This document shows positions 1 to 7,686 of a DNA stretch of 64,000 nt, in pieces. The DNA is from Leifsonia shinshuensis (GTDB taxonomy: Bacteria > Actinomycetota > Actinomycetes > Actinomycetales > Microbacteriaceae): positions 1,302,001 through 1,366,000 of the forward strand of contig NZ_JAVDVK010000001.1 in NCBI RefSeq assembly GCF_031456835.1. The letters run 5' to 3'. The first letter of the stretch is position 1; every line of letters starts with the position of its first letter. The notes under the pieces are model-generated. The model had not been told where the DNA came from and searched no databases. It was given only the letters and a program-made list of their open reading frames with translations. Position numbers and translations under genes: made by a program.

Positions 1-130
1 AATGGGTCAGGTCGAAGATGTGCAGGCCGACCGCGACGATCGTCATCTGCGACCCGATGCCCGAGATCGCCCCGCCGATCCACAGCCGGGCGAAAGCCGG
101 CGACTCGCGCAGCGGCGACAGGTCGACCAT
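1..130 (-). CDS. MFS transporter, EntS-like (3' part lies beyond the window)
   Basis: Only the N-terminus is in the window; the gene runs off base 1. From the ATG at 130 it reads MVDLSPLRESPAFARLW, then IGGAISGIGSQMTIVAVGL, the cytoplasmic lead-in and first helix of the MFS_3/EntS exporter group. The frame stays open upstream to about 250 and encodes a Pro/Ala/Asp-rich stretch with repeated DPLAPADPLAP, so translation may begin further up, for example at a TTG at 217. It would then nearly abut the stop of the gene ending at 250. Substrate cannot be told. Family call is fairly secure, start is not. Confidence 0.6.
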   Translation of the reverse strand, partial: MVDLSPLRESPAFARLWIGGAISGIGSQMTIVAVGLHIFDLTH

Positions 131-249
131 GTGCCGCCGACGCGCGGGCGGCGCCTCGAGCGGGTCGCGCTGCGCGCTCGGGTCGGCGTCCGGCGCCAGC
201 GGGTCGGCCGGCGCCAAGGGGTCGGCGGTACGGTCCGCCGGGTCCCCGC

Positions 250-693
250 TCAGAACCGCGGCTGCTTGCTGAGGCGGACGGCCGCGGTGGAGAGCACCAC
301 GCCCGCCAGCATGATCGTCACCGTGATCGCCTGGAGCAGCACCTGGAAGAAGGGGGTGAACGGCGTGACCGAGACCCAGAGCCAGAGGATGGCGCCGATC
401 AGCGTGATCACGTAGCTGAACGTGCGGCGGGCGTAGAGCGCGTTGAGCGACACCACGGTGGCCGCGACGGTCACCTGGAAGAACGGGAGGAACGAGTCGG
501 CGTTGCCGGTCCACGTCGCGACCAGGCTCCAGATGCCGACCACCAGCGACACCAGCACCACGAGGGTGGCGAGGAGGTTGCCGAGCGCGGTCGGCAGGGT
601 GGTGCTGAGGCTGCGGACGAGCGTGCCCTGCTCGTCGCTTCCGACGACCTCGCGCTGGTGCTCGTTGGGCTGGGAGATGACGTGCGTGCTCAC
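250..693 (-). CDS. Four-helix membrane protein of unknown function
   Basis: 147 residues. I do not recognise the family. After a polar N-terminus (THVISQPNEHQREVVGSDEQ) there are four hydrophobic stretches, roughly residues 34-57, 64-86, 90-113 and 115-138, separated by short loops with Arg-rich ends. I chose the GTG at 693 because a TAGGAT -10 element ends 7 bases upstream, which suggests a leaderless mRNA; the longer frame upstream is Arg/Pro-rich and not protein-like. It lies just upstream of the MFS gene on the same strand and diverges from the PAP2-kinase gene. Confidence 0.6.
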   Translation of the reverse strand: MSTHVISQPNEHQREVVGSDEQGTLVRSLSTTLPTALGNLLATLVVLVSLVVGIWSLVATWTGNADSFLPFFQVTVAATVVSLNALYARRTFSYVITLIGAILWLWVSVTPFTPFFQVLLQAITVTIMLAGVVLSTAAVRLSKQPRF

Positions 694-700
694 GCCGTCG

Positions 701-742
701 ATCCTAGCGCAGCGGAGGCGCCCCGGACCCGCGGCGTAGATT
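701..742. promoter_or_regulatory. Divergent promoter pair, both probably leaderless
   Basis: The 56-base gap between the two start codons holds a minus-strand TAGGAT at 701-706, 7 bases before the GTG at 693, and a plus-strand TAGATT at 737-742, 7 bases before the ATG at 750. Neither start has a Shine-Dalgarno sequence. The spacing fits leaderless transcripts, which are common in actinobacteria. No convincing -35 elements are visible. Inference from motif spacing only. Confidence 0.4.
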
Positions 743-749
743 GGGCGGC

Positions 750-2300
750 ATGGCCGCATCCCGTCGCCGAGCACGCTCTCGGATCCCGCTCCCCGCCCGC
801 ATCCGGCGCCTGGATGCGCAGGTCGCCGCACGGGTGAACGAACGCACGACGGGCCCCGCGGTCGACGGCTTCTGGCGGGGGCTGACCCGCGCGGCCAACC
901 ACGGGAAGCTGTGGTTCGCGGTCGCCGCGGTGCTCGTCGCGCTGGGCCGTCCGCGTGCCGCAGCGCGCGGGCTGGCGTCCCTGGGGCTCGCCAGCCTCGT
1001 CGCGAACCTGGTCGGCAAGCGGCTGGTCGGAGGCGAACGCCCGGCGCTCACGTCCATCCCGGTGTCACGCCGCCTGCAGCGGACGCCGACCTCGCCGTCC
1101 TTCCCGTCGGGTCACACCGCGAGCGCCGCCGCCTTCGCCACCGGGGTCGCACTGGAGTGGCCTGCCGCGGGCGCCGCCCTGGCGCCGCTGGCGGCCGGGG
1201 TCGGCTACTCGCGCCTGCACACCGGCGCGCACTGGCTGTCGGATGTCGCGGGCGGCGCGGCCATCGGCGCGGGCGCGGCGCTCGCTCTCAAGGCCGCCGT
1301 GCCGGCGCTCAAGCGCACGGTCCCCCGCGATCCGCCCACCGCGCGGATGGTCGACCTCCCGGCCACCGACACCGGCGAGGGCGTGTTCGTCGTGGTCAAC
1401 CCGGGCTCCGGGCGCGGCCTCGGCCGGCCGGAGGCCGGTCCGCTGCTGCGCGAGAAGCTGCCGCAGGCGCGCATCCACGAGCTTCAGGACGGCGACGACA
1501 TCGCCGAGCTGATCGGCCGCGAGCTCCGCTCCGAGCGGCCGCCCACGGTGCTCGGCGCCTACGGCGGGGACGGGACGGTCTCCGCCGTCGCGCAGCAGGC
1601 GCTGGCGGAGGACCTCCCGCTGGTCGTCTTCCCGGGCGGGACGTTCAACCACTTCGCCAAGGCGGCCCTGCTCGACAGCGTCGACGCGACCCTCTCCGCC
1701 CTCGCGGCAGGACACGGCCGGGAGGTCGACGTCGCCGACCTGCAGTTCGGCGACGGGCACGAGGTCACGGTGCTGAACACCGCCTCCGTCGGCCTCTACC
1801 CGTCGTTCGTCGAGGAGCGCGAGAAGCACGAGAAGCGGCTCGGCAAGCCGATCGCGGCACTGCTGGCGGCGATCCGCGTGATCCGCCGCGGCGACCCGCT
1901 GCAGGTGCGGATCGACGGGGAGCGTCGCGCGGTGTGGTCGGTGTTCGTCGGCGTGGACCGCTACTACCCGGTCGCCGTCGCCCCCATCGAGCGGCGCAGG
2001 CTCGACGACCACCTGCTCGACGTGCGCATCCTGTTCGCCGGCGGCCGTCCGCGCACCCGCGGCGCCGTCGCGCTCGCCTTCGGCGGACGGGCCGACGCGC
2101 TGGTCGCGCGCCTGCCGTTCCTGCAGGGTCCGCCCGCGCTCGACGCGCGGACGGTCGAGGAGATCACCATCGAGGCCGACGGGGACGACCCCGGCTACGC
2201 GCACGACGGCGAGGCGTCGACCGAGACGCCGGGCGAGCCTAAGCGACTGAGGCTCCGGATGCGCGCCTCCGCTCTGCGGGTCTACTCGCCTCCGGCGTGA
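750..2300 (+). CDS. PAP2 phosphatase / diacylglycerol kinase-like fusion protein
   Basis: 516 residues in two domains. Residues about 40-185 are a membrane PAP2 (type 2 phosphatidic acid phosphatase) domain with all three motifs: K-x6-RP at 90-98, PSGH at 119-122, and SR-x5-H-x3-D at 154-165. Residues about 205-510 are a diacylglycerol kinase/sphingosine kinase catalytic domain, with VVNPGSGRG, GGDGTVSAVAQQ and PGGTFNHFAK. By family, one half removes phosphate from a lipid phosphate and the other adds it, so the protein probably acts in membrane lipid or undecaprenyl phosphate turnover; the substrate is not known. The ATG at 750 is chosen over a TTG at 741 because of the -10 spacing. It converges on the citrate synthase gene 13 bases away. 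Confidence 0.85.
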   Translation: MAASRRRARSRIPLPARIRRLDAQVAARVNERTTGPAVDGFWRGLTRAANHGKLWFAVAAVLVALGRPRAAARGLASLGLASLVANLVGKRLVGGERPALTSIPVSRRLQRTPTSPSFPSGHTASAAAFATGVALEWPAAGAALAPLAAGVGYSRLHTGAHWLSDVAGGAAIGAGAALALKAAVPALKRTVPRDPPTARMVDLPATDTGEGVFVVVNPGSGRGLGRPEAGPLLREKLPQARIHELQDGDDIAELIGRELRSERPPTVLGAYGGDGTVSAVAQQALAEDLPLVVFPGGTFNHFAKAALLDSVDATLSALAAGHGREVDVADLQFGDGHEVTVLNTASVGLYPSFVEEREKHEKRLGKPIAALLAAIRVIRRGDPLQVRIDGERRAVWSVFVGVDRYYPVAVAPIERRRLDDHLLDVRILFAGGRPRTRGAVALAFGGRADALVARLPFLQGPPALDARTVEEITIEADGDDPGYAHDGEASTETPGEPKRLRLRMRASALRVYSPPA

Positions 2301-2313
2301 GGCCGGGCCACCG

Positions 2314-3477
2314 TCAGGACGCGGCCGGCACCCGCGCGGGCAGCGGCTGCGGCGCAGCCGGACCCGTGTAGCGCGACGACGGCCGGAGGATCTTGCCGTC
2401 GGCAGCCTGCTCCAGGATGTGCGCGGTCCAGCCGACGACGCGCGCGGCGGCGAACGTCGGGGTGAACATCGACCGGGGCACACCGCACAGCTCCATCACC
2501 ACCCCGGCGTAGAACTCGACGTTGGTGTGCAGCTCGCGTCCCGGTTTCAGCTCGGCCAGCAGCTGCTGCACCCGCCGCTCCACCTGGACGGCGAACGCCA
2601 CCCGGGGACCGCCGAAGCCCTCGGCGAACTCGCGGAGCATGCGCGATCGCGGGTCCTCCGTGCGGTACACGGCGTGGCCGAACCCCATGACGCGTCCGCC
2701 CTCGGCGAGGGTGCGGCGCACCCACTCGTCGGTGCGGTCGGGCGTGCCGATCTCGTCGAGGGTGTCGAGCGCGCGGCTCGGGGCGCCGCCGTGCAGCGGA
2801 CCGCCGAGCGCCCCCAGCGCCCCGCCGACGGCCGACGTCAGGTCGGCGCCGGTGGACGCGATCACCCGTGCCGTGAAGGTGGAGGCGTTGAAGCCGTGGT
2901 CGATCGCGGCGGTCATGTAGGCGCTGAGGGCGCGCTCCTCCTGGGCGGTCGGGATGCGCCCGGTCACCAGGTGCAGGTAGCCGGCGACGTGACCCAGGTC
3001 GTCCCTCGGCGGCAGCGGTTCGCGTCCGTCGGCGAGCGCGTGGAGGGTCGCGAGCAGCACCGGCGTCACCGCGGCGACCCGGATGGCGTCCTCCAGCCGC
3101 GCATCCGGCGTCTCGTCGTAGAGCGGCCGAACGCGATCCGCGGCGGCCACCGCCGTCAGCGCCATGCGCAGGCCGGCCAGCGCGTCGCCGCCGGCCGTGA
3201 GGCGGGCGATCGCGGGCAGCAGCGGGCGCACCTCGTCCGGGATGCGGCGTGCGGTGACGATCCGGGCGCGGAAGTCGTCCAGCTCGGAGGCCGTCGGCAG
3301 CTCGCCGAACAGGAGCAGGTACCACGCCTCCTCGAAGGTGCGCTCGCGCGCCAGATCCACCGCCGAGTACTGCCGGTAGTGGTAGAAGCCTTCGTGCCCG
3401 CGCACGTCACCGAGAGCGGTCCGCGCCGCGACCACGTTGGTGAGGCCGCGGGGGACGTCGATGAGTGTGTCGTCCAT
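2314..3477 (-). CDS. Citrate synthase/2-methylcitrate synthase family enzyme
   Basis: 387 residues, the usual length for bacterial type I-like citrate synthases. Catalytic landmarks are present: DHGFNAST, GGPLHGGAPSRAL (catalytic His), GFGHAVYRTEDPRSR (second catalytic His) and NVEFYAG, where Glu replaces the classical Asp, as I recall is common in this actinobacterial subgroup. It should condense acetyl-CoA or propionyl-CoA with oxaloacetate. The true housekeeping enzyme is probably the gltA-like gene at 60977-62305, so this is a second, separately controlled enzyme. Start at the ATG at 3477; a longer upstream frame would run through the divergent gene. It shares a 60-base promoter region with the HTH-citrate synthase fusion. 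Confidence 0.88.
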   Translation of the reverse strand: MDDTLIDVPRGLTNVVAARTALGDVRGHEGFYHYRQYSAVDLARERTFEEAWYLLLFGELPTASELDDFRARIVTARRIPDEVRPLLPAIARLTAGGDALAGLRMALTAVAAADRVRPLYDETPDARLEDAIRVAAVTPVLLATLHALADGREPLPPRDDLGHVAGYLHLVTGRIPTAQEERALSAYMTAAIDHGFNASTFTARVIASTGADLTSAVGGALGALGGPLHGGAPSRALDTLDEIGTPDRTDEWVRRTLAEGGRVMGFGHAVYRTEDPRSRMLREFAEGFGGPRVAFAVQVERRVQQLLAELKPGRELHTNVEFYAGVVMELCGVPRSMFTPTFAAARVVGWTAHILEQAADGKILRPSSRYTGPAAPQPLPARVPAAS

Positions 3478-3482
3478 CCTGT

Positions 3483-3496
3483 CCATACCGGTATGG
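3483..3496. promoter_or_regulatory. Perfect 14-bp palindrome, candidate operator
   Basis: CCATACCGGTATGG is a perfect palindrome starting 6 bases upstream of the citrate synthase start at 3477, in the divergent promoter region. An inverted repeat of this kind is a plausible dimeric repressor site. The protein that binds it is not known; the DNA-binding domain of the neighbouring fusion protein is the obvious candidate. Confidence 0.45.
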
Positions 3497-3523
3497 TGAA
3501 CTGGATCGAATCGCTCGTCAACG

Positions 3524-3536
3524 TTGATCGGATCAA
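3524..3536. promoter_or_regulatory. Palindrome TTGATC-G-GATCAA, candidate operator
   Basis: A perfect 6+1+6 palindrome that ends 1 base before the preferred ATG (3538) of the HTH-citrate synthase fusion. With the palindrome at 3483-3496 it fills much of the divergent promoter region. If the fusion protein starts at 3538 the site would cover its transcription start, which suits autoregulation. If translation starts at the alternative ATG at 3493, the palindrome is inside the coding sequence. Confidence 0.4.
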
Positions 3537-3537
3537 T

Positions 3538-4770
3538 ATGGATGCGCTCCCCCGCCTCACCGCCGACCAGACGGCCGAGCGTCTCGGCGTGAAGCTCGAG
3601 ACCCTCTACGCCTACGTCGCGCGCGGTCGGCTGTCGCGCGAGCGGACCGCGGACGGCTCGACCTTCGATCCGCTCGAGGTGGAGCGGTTCGCGGCCTCGC
3701 GCCAACGGCGTCCAGGCGCCGCCGCCCGCTCGGAGGGCTCGCCCCTGATGGTGATCGAGACCGGGTTCGCGCTCATCGACGACGGAGAGCTGTCGTACCG
3801 CGGACGGCCGGTCGACGAGCTGGCGACCGAGCCGTTCGAGACCGTGGCGCACTGGGCGCTCACCGGCGAGTGGGACCCCGAGGCGAGGCTGGCGCCGGCC
3901 GCAGACCTGGAGCCCGCTCGCGCGGCCGGCGCGGCCCTCCCCGCGGCCGCGGGAGACCGGGACCGTCAGCTGGTGGCGGTCACCGCCCTCGCTGCCGCGG
4001 ACCCGCTGCGCGCCTCCCTCGACCCGTCCGTGGTCGCGACCGCCGGGGAGCGGCTGGTCGCGGGGATGGTGGAGGTGCTGCCGCTGCGTTCGCCGGGCGC
4101 GGGACCGGGCACGGACGCGGCCTCGCTCGCATCCCGGGGTTCGCTCGCGGAGCGGCTGTTCGCCCGATTGGCGCCCACCCCGCCGGACGATGCCGATCTG
4201 GCGCTGCTCAACGCCGCCGTCGTGCTGCTCCTCGACCACGACATCGCCGTCTCGACGCTGGCCGCCCGCGCTGCGGCGTCGGCCCGCGCGACGCCCTACG
4301 GCGTCGTCGTCGCGGGACTGGGCGCCCTCGACTCGCCCCTGCACGGCAACGCCAGCCGCGCCGCCCACCGGCTGCTGGCCCGGGTGGCCGCCGGGGAGGA
4401 CCCCGCCCGCGTCGTATCGGACTCCGTCCTCACCACGCACGGACCCGTGCCCGGATTCGGGCAGCCGCTCTACCCCGCGGGCGATCCGCGGGCGCGCATC
4501 CTCCTCCGGATGCTCGCCGAGAGCGGGCGGCACGCGGAGGTGGTCGACGCGGTGGACTCCGTGGCCGGCGTCATGCGCGACCGCACGGGCGCGCATCCGA
4601 ACGTCGACCTCGCACTCGGCGCCGTCACTCTCGCGTGCGGGATGGCGGACGACGCCGGGGAGGTCGTGTTCGCCACCGCGCGCACGGTCGGCTGGCTGGT
4701 GCACGCCCTCGACGAGTACGGCAGGGCGCCGCTGCGGCTGCGGCCGGTGGGGCGCTACACGGGGCCGTGA
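3538..4770 (+). CDS. Excisionase/MerR-type DNA-binding domain fused to a degenerate citrate synthase
   Basis: 410 residues. Residues about 4-58 form a small winged-helix of the excisionase/MerR type (LPRLTADQTAERLGVKLETL, then a wing with FDPLEVERF). The rest is citrate-synthase fold from VIETGFALIDDGELSYRGRP to TVGWLVHALDEYGRAPLRLR. SPLHGNASRAAHR keeps the first catalytic His and NVDLALG keeps the Asp, but the GFGH element reads GFGQPLYP: the second catalytic His is Gln and the following Arg is Pro. The protein is therefore probably not a normal synthase and may be a metabolite-sensing regulator of the divergent citrate synthase. An in-frame ATG at 3493 is an alternative start, but 3538 fits the domain edge. 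Function is inference. Confidence 0.8.
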   Translation: MDALPRLTADQTAERLGVKLETLYAYVARGRLSRERTADGSTFDPLEVERFAASRQRRPGAAARSEGSPLMVIETGFALIDDGELSYRGRPVDELATEPFETVAHWALTGEWDPEARLAPAADLEPARAAGAALPAAAGDRDRQLVAVTALAAADPLRASLDPSVVATAGERLVAGMVEVLPLRSPGAGPGTDAASLASRGSLAERLFARLAPTPPDDADLALLNAAVVLLLDHDIAVSTLAARAAASARATPYGVVVAGLGALDSPLHGNASRAAHRLLARVAAGEDPARVVSDSVLTTHGPVPGFGQPLYPAGDPRARILLRMLAESGRHAEVVDAVDSVAGVMRDRTGAHPNVDLALGAVTLACGMADDAGEVVFATARTVGWLVHALDEYGRAPLRLRPVGRYTGP

Positions 4771-4795
4771 GCCGGGCCGACGAGCGGGGCGCCGC

Positions 4796-5455
4796 TCAGC
4801 GCCGCAGCGCCTTCCGCGCCAGCCAGTTGCCGAGGAACTGCGCGGCCTGCACCAGCACGACGATCGTGATCACGGCGATCCACGTCACCGCCCAGTTGTA
4901 GCGCTGGTACCCGTACGAGATCGCGAAGTCGCCCAGGCCGCCGCCGCCGATGCTTCCCGCGATGGCCGACAGGTCGACGATCGCGACGAAGATGAAGGTG
5001 TAGCCCAGGATGAGCGGACCGAGCGCCTCCGGGATCAGCAGCGTCGTGATGATCCGCCACGGGCTCGAACCCATCGCCCGCGCCGCCTCGATCACGCCCG
5101 GCTCGATGGTCACCAGGTTCTGCTCCACGATGCGGGAGATGCCGAAGGTGGCGGCGATCGTCATCGGGAAGATGGCCGCCGGCGTGCCGAGGAACGTCCC
5201 GAGCACCAGCTGCGTCAGCGGCGCGATCGCGGTCATGAAGATGATGAACGGGATGGGCCGGATGAAGTTGACCAGCACGTTGAGCACGGTGGACAGTGTC
5301 CGGTTCTCCAGCAGGCCGCCGCGGCGGGTGGTGTAGAGCAGGACGCCGAGCGCCAGGCCCAGGATGCCGCCGAGCACGAGCGTCGCCACGACCATCCACA
5401 GCGTCTGCCCGATGGACTGCAGGTACACGGGCCACAGGGTCGACCAGTCGGTCAT
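4796..5455 (-). CDS. metI: Methionine ABC transporter permease MetI
   Basis: 219 residues with about five membrane helices. The ABC permease EAA loop is visible as EAARAMGSSPWRIITTLLIPEA near residues 120-140, where the ATPase docks. It forms the membrane channel of the MetNIQ importer for methionine, often the D-isomer as well. Its ATG overlaps the metN stop by 4 bases, giving translational coupling, and it is last in metQ-metN-metI. It converges on the fusion gene that ends 25 bases away. Confidence 0.92.
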   Translation of the reverse strand: MTDWSTLWPVYLQSIGQTLWMVVATLVLGGILGLALGVLLYTTRRGGLLENRTLSTVLNVLVNFIRPIPFIIFMTAIAPLTQLVLGTFLGTPAAIFPMTIAATFGISRIVEQNLVTIEPGVIEAARAMGSSPWRIITTLLIPEALGPLILGYTFIFVAIVDLSAIAGSIGGGGLGDFAISYGYQRYNWAVTWIAVITIVVLVQAAQFLGNWLARKALRR

Positions 5456-6516
5456 GCGGCCACCTCCTCGACCTCGGTGACGGTGCGGAGGTCGGCGATC
5501 AGCGCATCCACGTCGGCGGGCTCACCGAGCAACTCCAGGGTCAGGCTGCCGAACGAGCGGCCCTGCAGCGCGGAGATGCCGCCGTAGACGATCTCGAAGC
5601 GGACGTTGTGGCGGCCCACCGCGTCCGACAGCACCGAGCCCAGGCGGCCGTCGTCGTGGATGCGGGCCGACACGATCCGCCCGCTGTGCTTGCCGCGGAG
5701 CCGCTCGATGTCGGACTCCCCCGGCTGGTTGCGCAGCACCGTGCCGACGAACCGCTGCGCCGTCGGGGTGCGCGGCGCCGAGAACACTTCGAACACGCTC
5801 CCTGTCTCGATCACCCGGCCGGCGTCGAGCACGGCGACGCGATCGGCGATGGAGCGGACGACCTCCATCTCGTGCGTGATGACCACGATGGTGACGCCCA
5901 GCTCCTGGTTCACGCGCTTCAGCAGGGCGAGGACGTCGGAGGTGGTCTCCGGGTCGAGCGCGCTCGTCGCCTCGTCGGCGAGCAGGATGTCGGGGTTGGT
6001 CGCGAGCGCGCGGGCGATGCCCACCCGCTGCTTCTGGCCGCCCGAGAGCTGGTCGGGGTAGCTCCACGCCTTATCGGTGAGACCGACGAAGGCCAGCAGC
6101 TCGGCGACACGCTTCTTGCGGTCGTCGGCCGGCCATCCCGCCACCTTGAGCGGGTACGCGACGTTCCCGAACACCGTGCGCGAGCGGAACAGGTTGAACT
6201 GCTGGAAGATCATCCCGATCCCCGCCCGCACCCGGCGGAGCTCGCGCTCCTTCAAGGTCGTGAGGTCGCGTCCGTCCACGATCACGGAGCCGGCGGTCGG
6301 ATGCTCGAGCGCGTTGATGAGCCGCACGAGGGTGCTCTTGCCCGCGCCCGAGTAGCCGATGATGCCGAAGATCTCGCCGCGGCCGATGGTCAGATCGAGC
6401 CGGTCGACCGCCGGGACCGCGGCGTCACCCGAGCCGAAGCTCTTGGTGACGCCGCGGAACTCGATGATCGGCGCATCGGTGTCGCGACCGGTCCGGTCAG
6501 TCGTGCGGTCTGCCAC
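5452..6516 (-). CDS. metN: Methionine ABC transporter ATP-binding protein MetN
   Basis: 354 residues. The ATPase domain (about 10-250) has Walker A GYSGAGKST, the signature LSGGQKQR, and Walker B ILLADEAT. The C-terminal ~85 residues (LRGKHSGRIVSARIHDDGRL onward) match the NIL domain, which in MetN binds methionine and inhibits transport when internal methionine is high. The start is GTG (VADRTTD) and shares one base with the metQ stop, so the three genes form one tightly coupled operon. Confidence 0.93.
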   Translation of the reverse strand: MADRTTDRTGRDTDAPIIEFRGVTKSFGSGDAAVPAVDRLDLTIGRGEIFGIIGYSGAGKSTLVRLINALEHPTAGSVIVDGRDLTTLKERELRRVRAGIGMIFQQFNLFRSRTVFGNVAYPLKVAGWPADDRKKRVAELLAFVGLTDKAWSYPDQLSGGQKQRVGIARALATNPDILLADEATSALDPETTSDVLALLKRVNQELGVTIVVITHEMEVVRSIADRVAVLDAGRVIETGSVFEVFSAPRTPTAQRFVGTVLRNQPGESDIERLRGKHSGRIVSARIHDDGRLGSVLSDAVGRHNVRFEIVYGGISALQGRSFGSLTLELLGEPADVDALIADLRTVTEVEEVAA

Positions 6517-7463
6517 TACTGGGCCGCCTGGATGGTCTTCTTCAGCTTGTCCAGGATGCCGATCAGGTCGGACGACGAACGGTCGACGATCACGGCCGTG
6601 TTCTTCGACTCCGCGAGCACCGCATCCGTGACGGCCTTGGTGTGGTAGAGCTCGGCGACCTTCTGGTACGTCTTGTTGTCCTTGTCCTTGGCGCGGGCGA
6701 CGAAGGCGTTGATGTACGGCTCGGCGGTCGACGACTTCGGGTCGTCCTGGAACAGCGCCGACTTCGGGTCGATGCCCGCGGTGAGCGCGAAGTTGTTGTT
6801 GATGATGGCGCCGTCGGCGGAGCTCAGCGCGGGAGCCGTCTGGGCGGCATCCACCGGGATGACCGTCACCTTGGACGCGGAGGCGTCGATGTCAGCCGGG
6901 GTCGCCAGGGTGCTGCCGCCGTTCTTGAGCTTCAGCAGTCCCGCCTTCTGCAGCACCAGCAGGGCGCGCGCCTGATTGGTGGCGTCGTTCGGGATGGCGA
7001 TCGTCCCGCCCTGCGGGATGTCCTTCAGGCTCTTGTGCTTGATCGAGTACAGCGGAAGCGGGACGACCAGCGTCGCGCCGATCGGCACGAGGTCCTGCTT
7101 GGCCTGCACGTCGTAGTTCGCCAGGAACTGGAGGTGCTGGAACAGGTTCAGGTCGAGCTGGCCGTCGGCGAGCGCCGGGTTGGCCTGGGTGTAGTCGCGG
7201 AAGTTGACGGTCTGGATGTCGATGCCCTCCTTCGCCGCCTCCTTCTTGAGCACGCCCCAGTACGGCGACGACGCCTCGGTCGTGCCGATCTTGACGGTGA
7301 CGGTCTTGGCCGTCGCGGCTCCGGAGCCGGTCAGGTTCACGACCACCAGCACGACGGCGACGATGACGGCCACGACGGCGATGCCGATGCCGACGAACCA
7401 GCCGGTGCGGGAGCGCTTCGGCTTCTCCGGCAGCGCGGGGGTGGACGGGGTGGCGTCGGACAT
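6516..7463 (-). CDS. metQ: Methionine ABC transporter substrate-binding protein MetQ, membrane-anchored
   Basis: 315 residues of the NlpA/MetQ family: VKIGTTEASSPYWGVLKKEA, then DLNLFQHLQFLANY and IAIPNDATNQARALLVLQKA. It captures methionine outside the membrane for MetNI. The N-terminus is odd. A Pro/Lys-rich cytoplasmic segment is followed by a long helix (GWFVGIGIAVVAVIVAVV) with no lipobox Cys, so it seems anchored by an uncleaved helix and not by a lipid. The ATG at 7463 is preceded by GAGAGG at a usable distance. First gene of the operon. Confidence 0.9.
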   Translation of the reverse strand: MSDATPSTPALPEKPKRSRTGWFVGIGIAVVAVIVAVVLVVVNLTGSGAATAKTVTVKIGTTEASSPYWGVLKKEAAKEGIDIQTVNFRDYTQANPALADGQLDLNLFQHLQFLANYDVQAKQDLVPIGATLVVPLPLYSIKHKSLKDIPQGGTIAIPNDATNQARALLVLQKAGLLKLKNGGSTLATPADIDASASKVTVIPVDAAQTAPALSSADGAIINNNFALTAGIDPKSALFQDDPKSSTAEPYINAFVARAKDKDNKTYQKVAELYHTKAVTDAVLAESKNTAVIVDRSSSDLIGILDKLKKTIQAAQ

Positions 7464-7686
7464 GGCTGTGCCTCTCGTGAAGGTGGTGGTGGGGTGGGCC
7501 GGCACTGTCGGCGGCCACAACGAGCCTCCCCCGAGCGGCCCAGCGGGTCAAAACGTCTTGCGAAATGTGACGCCTCGCGTTCACCCGGCCGCTCTTACGA
7601 CGGGACGGGGCCGCGCGTAGTGTGAAGCTCGTCGGCGTGCGGGACGCACGGCGACGCATCGAGCGTGACGGAACGACGGGAGAAGC
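7464..7686. other. Divergent intergenic region between metQ and the repeat-peptide gene
   Basis: 223 bases. I looked for an S-box, SAM-II-like element or cobalamin aptamer for metQ and saw none. A minus-strand TTGACC near 7545-7550 could be a -35 for metQ, but no good -10 follows at 17 bases. Upstream of the peptide gene lies the sequence GAGCGTGACGGAACGACGGG; the purine-rich GGGAGAAGC next to ATG 7687 serves as its ribosome-binding site. Nothing else is evident. Confidence 0.3.

Noticed and set aside
7464..7686. SAM riboswitch upstream of metQ
   Set aside because: No kink-turn or P1-P4 pattern of an S-box could be found by eye; a covariance search would be needed to be certain.
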